Positions 59,964 to 64,000 of a stretch of 64,000 nt of DNA are shown here, one piece after another (positions within the stretch are counted from its first letter, which is position 1; each line of letters starts with the position of its first letter). Source of the DNA: Colletotrichum lupini (Eukaryota > Ascomycota > Sordariomycetes > Glomerellales > Glomerellaceae); the NCBI RefSeq assembly GCF_023278565.1, contig NC_064676.1, positions 2,356,001 through 2,420,000 on the forward strand, in the 5' to 3' direction. The notes beneath the pieces were generated by a model, which saw nothing but the letters and a program-made list of their open reading frames with translations, was not told where the DNA came from and searched no databases. The position numbers were made by a program, and so were the translations under genes.

Positions 59964-62900
59964 GGCTGAGGATATTCTCTCGAGATCGAGATCCTTCTTG
60001 TCTGATGAAAAGGGAAGAAAGGAGGGGTTTGAGACCTTTTTGAGAAATGTTCCTCTTCGGGGTTCTGTTTGGCTTGTATCCTTTCGGTTTAACTCTGCCG
60101 GGCTGGATGAGGTAGGTAGTCGAGTGCTGGGATGAGGGTCGATGAGAGCCACAAAAGGAGGATAAGATGTCTGAAGGATATGAATCAAAAAAAGGGATCA
60201 GGGAGAGTCAAAGGGTCATCTAAAAGATGAATGAAGTGAAGTAGGAAGAAAATGAATGTCGTCGTATGTTCTGGAGTGAGCCGGTCACTGTAGGTGGTTG
60301 GTGGGAGAGAAGTTTCTCGTGTGTGTGTGGTATGTTGCGTCGTCCAAGTCTGGGCAAGACTTCAAGAAAGGGAGAAAAGAGGGGTGGTCCAAGGCCTCTG
60401 AGGAATCTGAACCGTTTTTTTCTTTCCAATAGTCCAAAGGAGTGGAAACCCAAGGGCAGAGAGACACACACGATGCGGCTGGGAGCTCTTGGTAGTGGGG
60501 TGTTGAGGAGAGAGGATCTCGGCGGCCTCAGCTTCAAAGGGTGGGCAGGAAAGAAAACTCCCAAGAGACTCGTGTCGACTCGGTGATGGTGAGATGGACA
60601 ATGACGCACAGCGTGGTTGGTTTGCTCGCTCTGGACCCTGATTTTGCTCAAAAGATCTGACTGACGCGGTGAGTGAGACCGGTGGACTTGTGTCGTTGCG
60701 CTTGGCAAGAAAGGTGACCAGATGAGGCAAGGTGAATGGGACCAAAAAAGAGTCAGAGGGTTGTAAGAAGGAGTGAAACCTCTGGTGACGACGATAACTT
60801 CGGCCGGAAAAGGATTGAAACGGCTGTTGCCTGCCTCCTGGGTGGCTGATGAGAGAGAATGAGAGAAGAGAATGAGTGCCTCGAGGGGGCTGTGAGAAGA
60901 GAAGAGAAGACGAAGAAAAAACGTCTGAAGGAGGCTGAACAGAGTCCTTGAGTGTTTAAGCACGACACATCACGGACTCATTAGCCTCAACCACATTGGG
61001 GAATGCAGCCAGCTAAATACGGCTCGAGGTTTCCTGTGGTATAGACTGGTGGTGTGGGGAGGGTGACAAGGTGAGCAAGCACCCCGGCCACCGGACAACA
61101 TTTGGGGATCATGAAAGGTGACCTATCTGATCTCTCCATCTCTCGTCTGTTCTACCGAGTTCTAGGTACCCGAGGCCAGGCCACGTACACGCCGCACAAA
61201 GGGCATGGGTGGTTTTGGGAACCATGGTGAGACTTTTTTTCCTTCCTGGCCTCCCATCTCTTTCTCAGTCTATATGCCATCTCGGCCCAACTCCCGGGGG
61301 TCCTTGCCCCACGTCTCCATGTATGTGGTTGCGTTGCGCCGAGTGTGTGCTCGAGGGTTCACTTTCCAACGAACGACAGGTCCTTGTTTCAATATGTTTA
61401 CCCGCCAAGGCTTGACAGAATTACCAGGGGAACCCCCGGGGGAGATCCATAAAGCGAAGACGGGATGATAGGGGAGGGTCCAGCCCGTTTCGTTCTTTTC
61501 CCGTGCCGAAGAAGCTATATGTGTTGTGGGTGCTGTACATGGAGCATGCGAGTCGCCTGCTCTGCCGAGGCGAGAGCCAAGTCGAAGGTGGCAGTCAGCG
61601 CGAGCGGGGTGGGTTTGTGCGTGCTTTTTGAAAGAAGGAACTGGGGACCGGGGGATCATCATGTAGATTCAACGGGTAGGGGCAAAAAGAGGGTGATCGT
61701 CAATGGGTACTTTGCCTTCACGTTAGTACCCTATAGGCTATAGCACGAGTATAGGGGGCTTGCATGGTTCCAAGATGGGACGGGAGAGTAAAAAGGAAAC
61801 AACTTAGGGGGAAGAGGAAGTTACTCAGGGGAGAAGGGCCAGCCAACGAACGGTCGAGAGCAAGGGAGGACGAAAGACAGACAGGACCGCAAATGGAAAG
61901 ACGTTTGAAGGTCGGGTTGGATGTCAAAGATTCTAGACGTGGAGTCGGGCGTTAGGTTGTGGTGGGTGGGCGGTTGTAAAGGTGTGGTGTTGGTCGTCTC
62001 TGAAACTCGGGCCCCCCATGCCAGGGGCGGGCGGACGGACGTCCAATCGTCTCGCTCCCGCGCCGGCGGGGCCCGTCAGTCTGGAGCACGCGGCACCCAC
62101 TCGCCTTAGCGGCGGCGGCTCTCTTTCCCAGTCTTTTCTTCCTCAGTGGCTCTGAAGACCTCTGCTACCGTGGTACATCACCGTGCTCCCCCTGCTTCTG
62201 TGGGTGCTCTAGCTCTGATCCATGTATCTTTCTTTCCCAGACTAGGGCAAAAGATAAGGTACCAGATGAACGCTGCTGCAGAGGCAACGGCAGTCAAGGC
62301 TCAAGTGAACTTAGGTATTGCGCCGAGTCGCTGACGGACTGACAGAGTAAGAGAGAGTCGCCCGCAGCTGTCTGTCACTCCCTCAGACTAACGCAACCTT
62401 TTCCCCCTGACAAGAAAGGAGAGGGCGCTAGAGACCTGACTTCGTCGGCCCCTGCATCGGCTCTGTCGCTCGTGGGTTGGTGGGGTTCGACGTTCCCTCG
62501 AGGGGCTTGGGAGGTTGAAACATTTGCAGAACACATTGGCATACCCAGAAGACGGGACTCGCAAGAGGGAGGCAGATGGAGGGGCACGCCGCACGAGAGG
62601 GACAGTCTGACAAGACTGTAGACAGGCTGAATTGAAACATCTGCCCAACCGCACTCACACATCATGATACATCACACACACTCTCACTCACCTCACTCAC
62701 CTTGGCTACTCACCCACTCACCTCACTCACTTTGCCACGCACTCACGTAGCATTGCGCACAAGCATATTTCCCCCGATTCTATTCAAACCAAACAACTCT
62801 CTCTCGTCACACGGACTCAATCCAATCCATGAGACTCAGCCTCGGACTCGACTCAACTTTCATGAGTTTCGTGCAAACCGTAGTCCTACAGATCCTACTC

Positions 62901-64000
62901 TCATCGCATCAGCCTCACTCAGGAATGTTCGAGCCTCGAGCCGCCTCGAACAACGGGGCACGCGTGGTGGCGCCAAGATCCACATTATGAGACATTTAGA
63001 CCGACTGATTCTTTCTTGTCCTTTTTTATCTTTTAATAGTCTTCAGGTTTTTTTTGCTTCTTCGAGGTGTCAACCATCGTAGTACCTAGATATCCCTCGG
63101 CACCCTTGCCCACGAGACGCCGGGGCTCATATTAGCCGCTGACGAAACCGCCTGCATCGCATCGTCACAGCACATTGGGGAAAGCGCAAAAAGAGAAGAG
63201 TTCATGCTTCTCAAACACACTTACACACATATAGTACGTACACATATACGCACGCATGTGGTACGGTTCTACGAATACTACTCAATCCTTTTTTGCCGAT
63301 ACCCGTTTTCTCCTCATGAACCCCCTCTTCGTCCTTCAAGGGCTTTTGTCTCCTCCTTTTCGGGGGGAACCATCTGCGTGCGATCTTACTGTAGTTGGGA
63401 CGAAACACGCGCTTCGTTGAAGATCGACCCCTTCCCCGTTCCCCATTCACCCCTTGTGCCGTGCGCCCGCGGCAAAGCGGCCATGCAGAGAAGATGGCAC
63501 GGTGGATGGGAAACAGATCTTTTGCCATTGCAAAAAGGTGGATATCCATCCCCATTGACATCCCTCATCTGCTCAACGCGCCACTCTGTCTCACAAGTAA
63601 ACGTCGCATTCTCTCTCACAGCCATGGGATTTGCGACCGCAATGTTGGGATAAGTACGAAGCTACAGACGCAATTTTCATGCAAGCAATGCGATCAGTGT
63701 CGGGATAGGGAAAAATGAATGATTGCTGAGGCCGAAAAAAAAATATCCCAAAGCTCCAGAGTACCAGTACCCCTTCGAGGGCCCTCCCTCCACATTTCCA
63801 GGGGTTCTAGAAGCAGGGGACGCGACGATCGCCCCGAAGAAAACAAGCTGTCGCCATCCCGAACAGCCGGCGCGGGCAGATCAATATATTCGGAACTCGC
63901 AAAGTCCACATCTCCCCGTCCCCAGAAGCCCTGGACGGAGCCCCTGTGTTCGTAAGTGCCGAGCTCTGACTGCTGCCGCCATCTGCTCGAATCAAGACGA
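59964..64000. other. Gene-poor upstream region of the GH16 gene to the window end
   Basis: About 4 kb. On the GH16 strand it is pyrimidine-rich between 60220 and 60960, which leaves a 247-codon GTG-started frame open there without motifs. A CTCAC-type short repeat lies at 62681-62746. No coding features recognised to the end of the window. Confidence 0.4.
62681..62746 (+). repeat. CTCAC-type imperfect tandem repeat
   Basis: Repeated CTCAC/CTCACTCAC units over about 65 bases, in non-coding sequence. Confidence 0.75.

Noticed and set aside
60220..60963. 247-codon frame on the minus strand upstream of the GH16 gene
   Set aside because: It starts with GTG, has Ser/Pro/Leu composition expected of a pyrimidine-rich leader, and no motif.
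1..64000. Search for a biosynthetic gene cluster, CRISPR-like array or new multi-gene defence system
   Set aside because: No PKS, NRPS, terpene, P450 or transporter genes, no regular spaced repeats, and neighbouring genes are mostly unrelated housekeeping functions.

Overview
The window is nuclear DNA of a filamentous ascomycete (Pezizomycotina, probably Sordariomycetes). Evidence: introns are short (about 50-210 nt), with GTRNGT donors and TACTAAC or CTRAY branch points close to the acceptor; genes are widely spaced; several proteins have fungal-type architecture (Zap1/ZafA zinc regulator, DUF3712 membrane protein, small secreted protein with a Kex2 site, fungal GH16); and one AT-rich block looks mutated by repeat-induced point mutation (RIP). 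I place the species no further. Exon boundaries were worked out by hand from splice signals, reading phase and recalled family conservation. No alignment or RNA data were available.

Layout. 1-5.7 kb: BCKDH E2 (partial, -), ATP10 (+), GOS1 SNARE (-), ribosomal protein RPL35 (+). 5.7-9.2 kb: no gene seen. 9.2-11.3 kb: six-finger zinc-responsive regulator of the ZafA/Zap1 type (-), with a possible zinc-response element upstream. 13.5-17.2 kb: ADE16/17-type purine enzyme (-) and a small lipid-anchor candidate (+). 17.6-23 kb: splicing helicase PRP5 (-) divergent from HCNGP/SAP30BP-like protein (+). 24.6-25.8 kb: DUF3712 membrane protein (-). 29.5-36.6 kb: cytochrome b2 (-), JAC1/HscB (+), COP9 subunit 4 (+), SGNH esterase (-). 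38-40.2 kb: F-box/LRR protein (-). 42.4-42.7 kb: a doubtful small ORF. 44.1-49.0 kb: AT-rich, ORF-free block bounded by a perfect 31-bp inverted repeat with TA at each outer edge. 51.8-55.3 kb: large SNF2-family ATPase (-). 55.9-60 kb: small secreted protein with an apparent frameshift (-) and a secreted GH16 glucanase (-). 60-64 kb: no gene seen.

Most genes are housekeeping and do not form one pathway. Arrangements worth noting are the divergent pairs: BCKDH E2/ATP10 and CYB2/JAC1 (mitochondrial or respiratory functions) and PRP5/HCNGP (both linked to pre-mRNA splicing). I found no biosynthetic gene cluster, CRISPR array, convincing tRNA or rRNA, and nothing I could defend as a new multi-gene system. 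The least ordinary element is the TA-flanked, RIP-degraded insertion at 44.1-49.0 kb.
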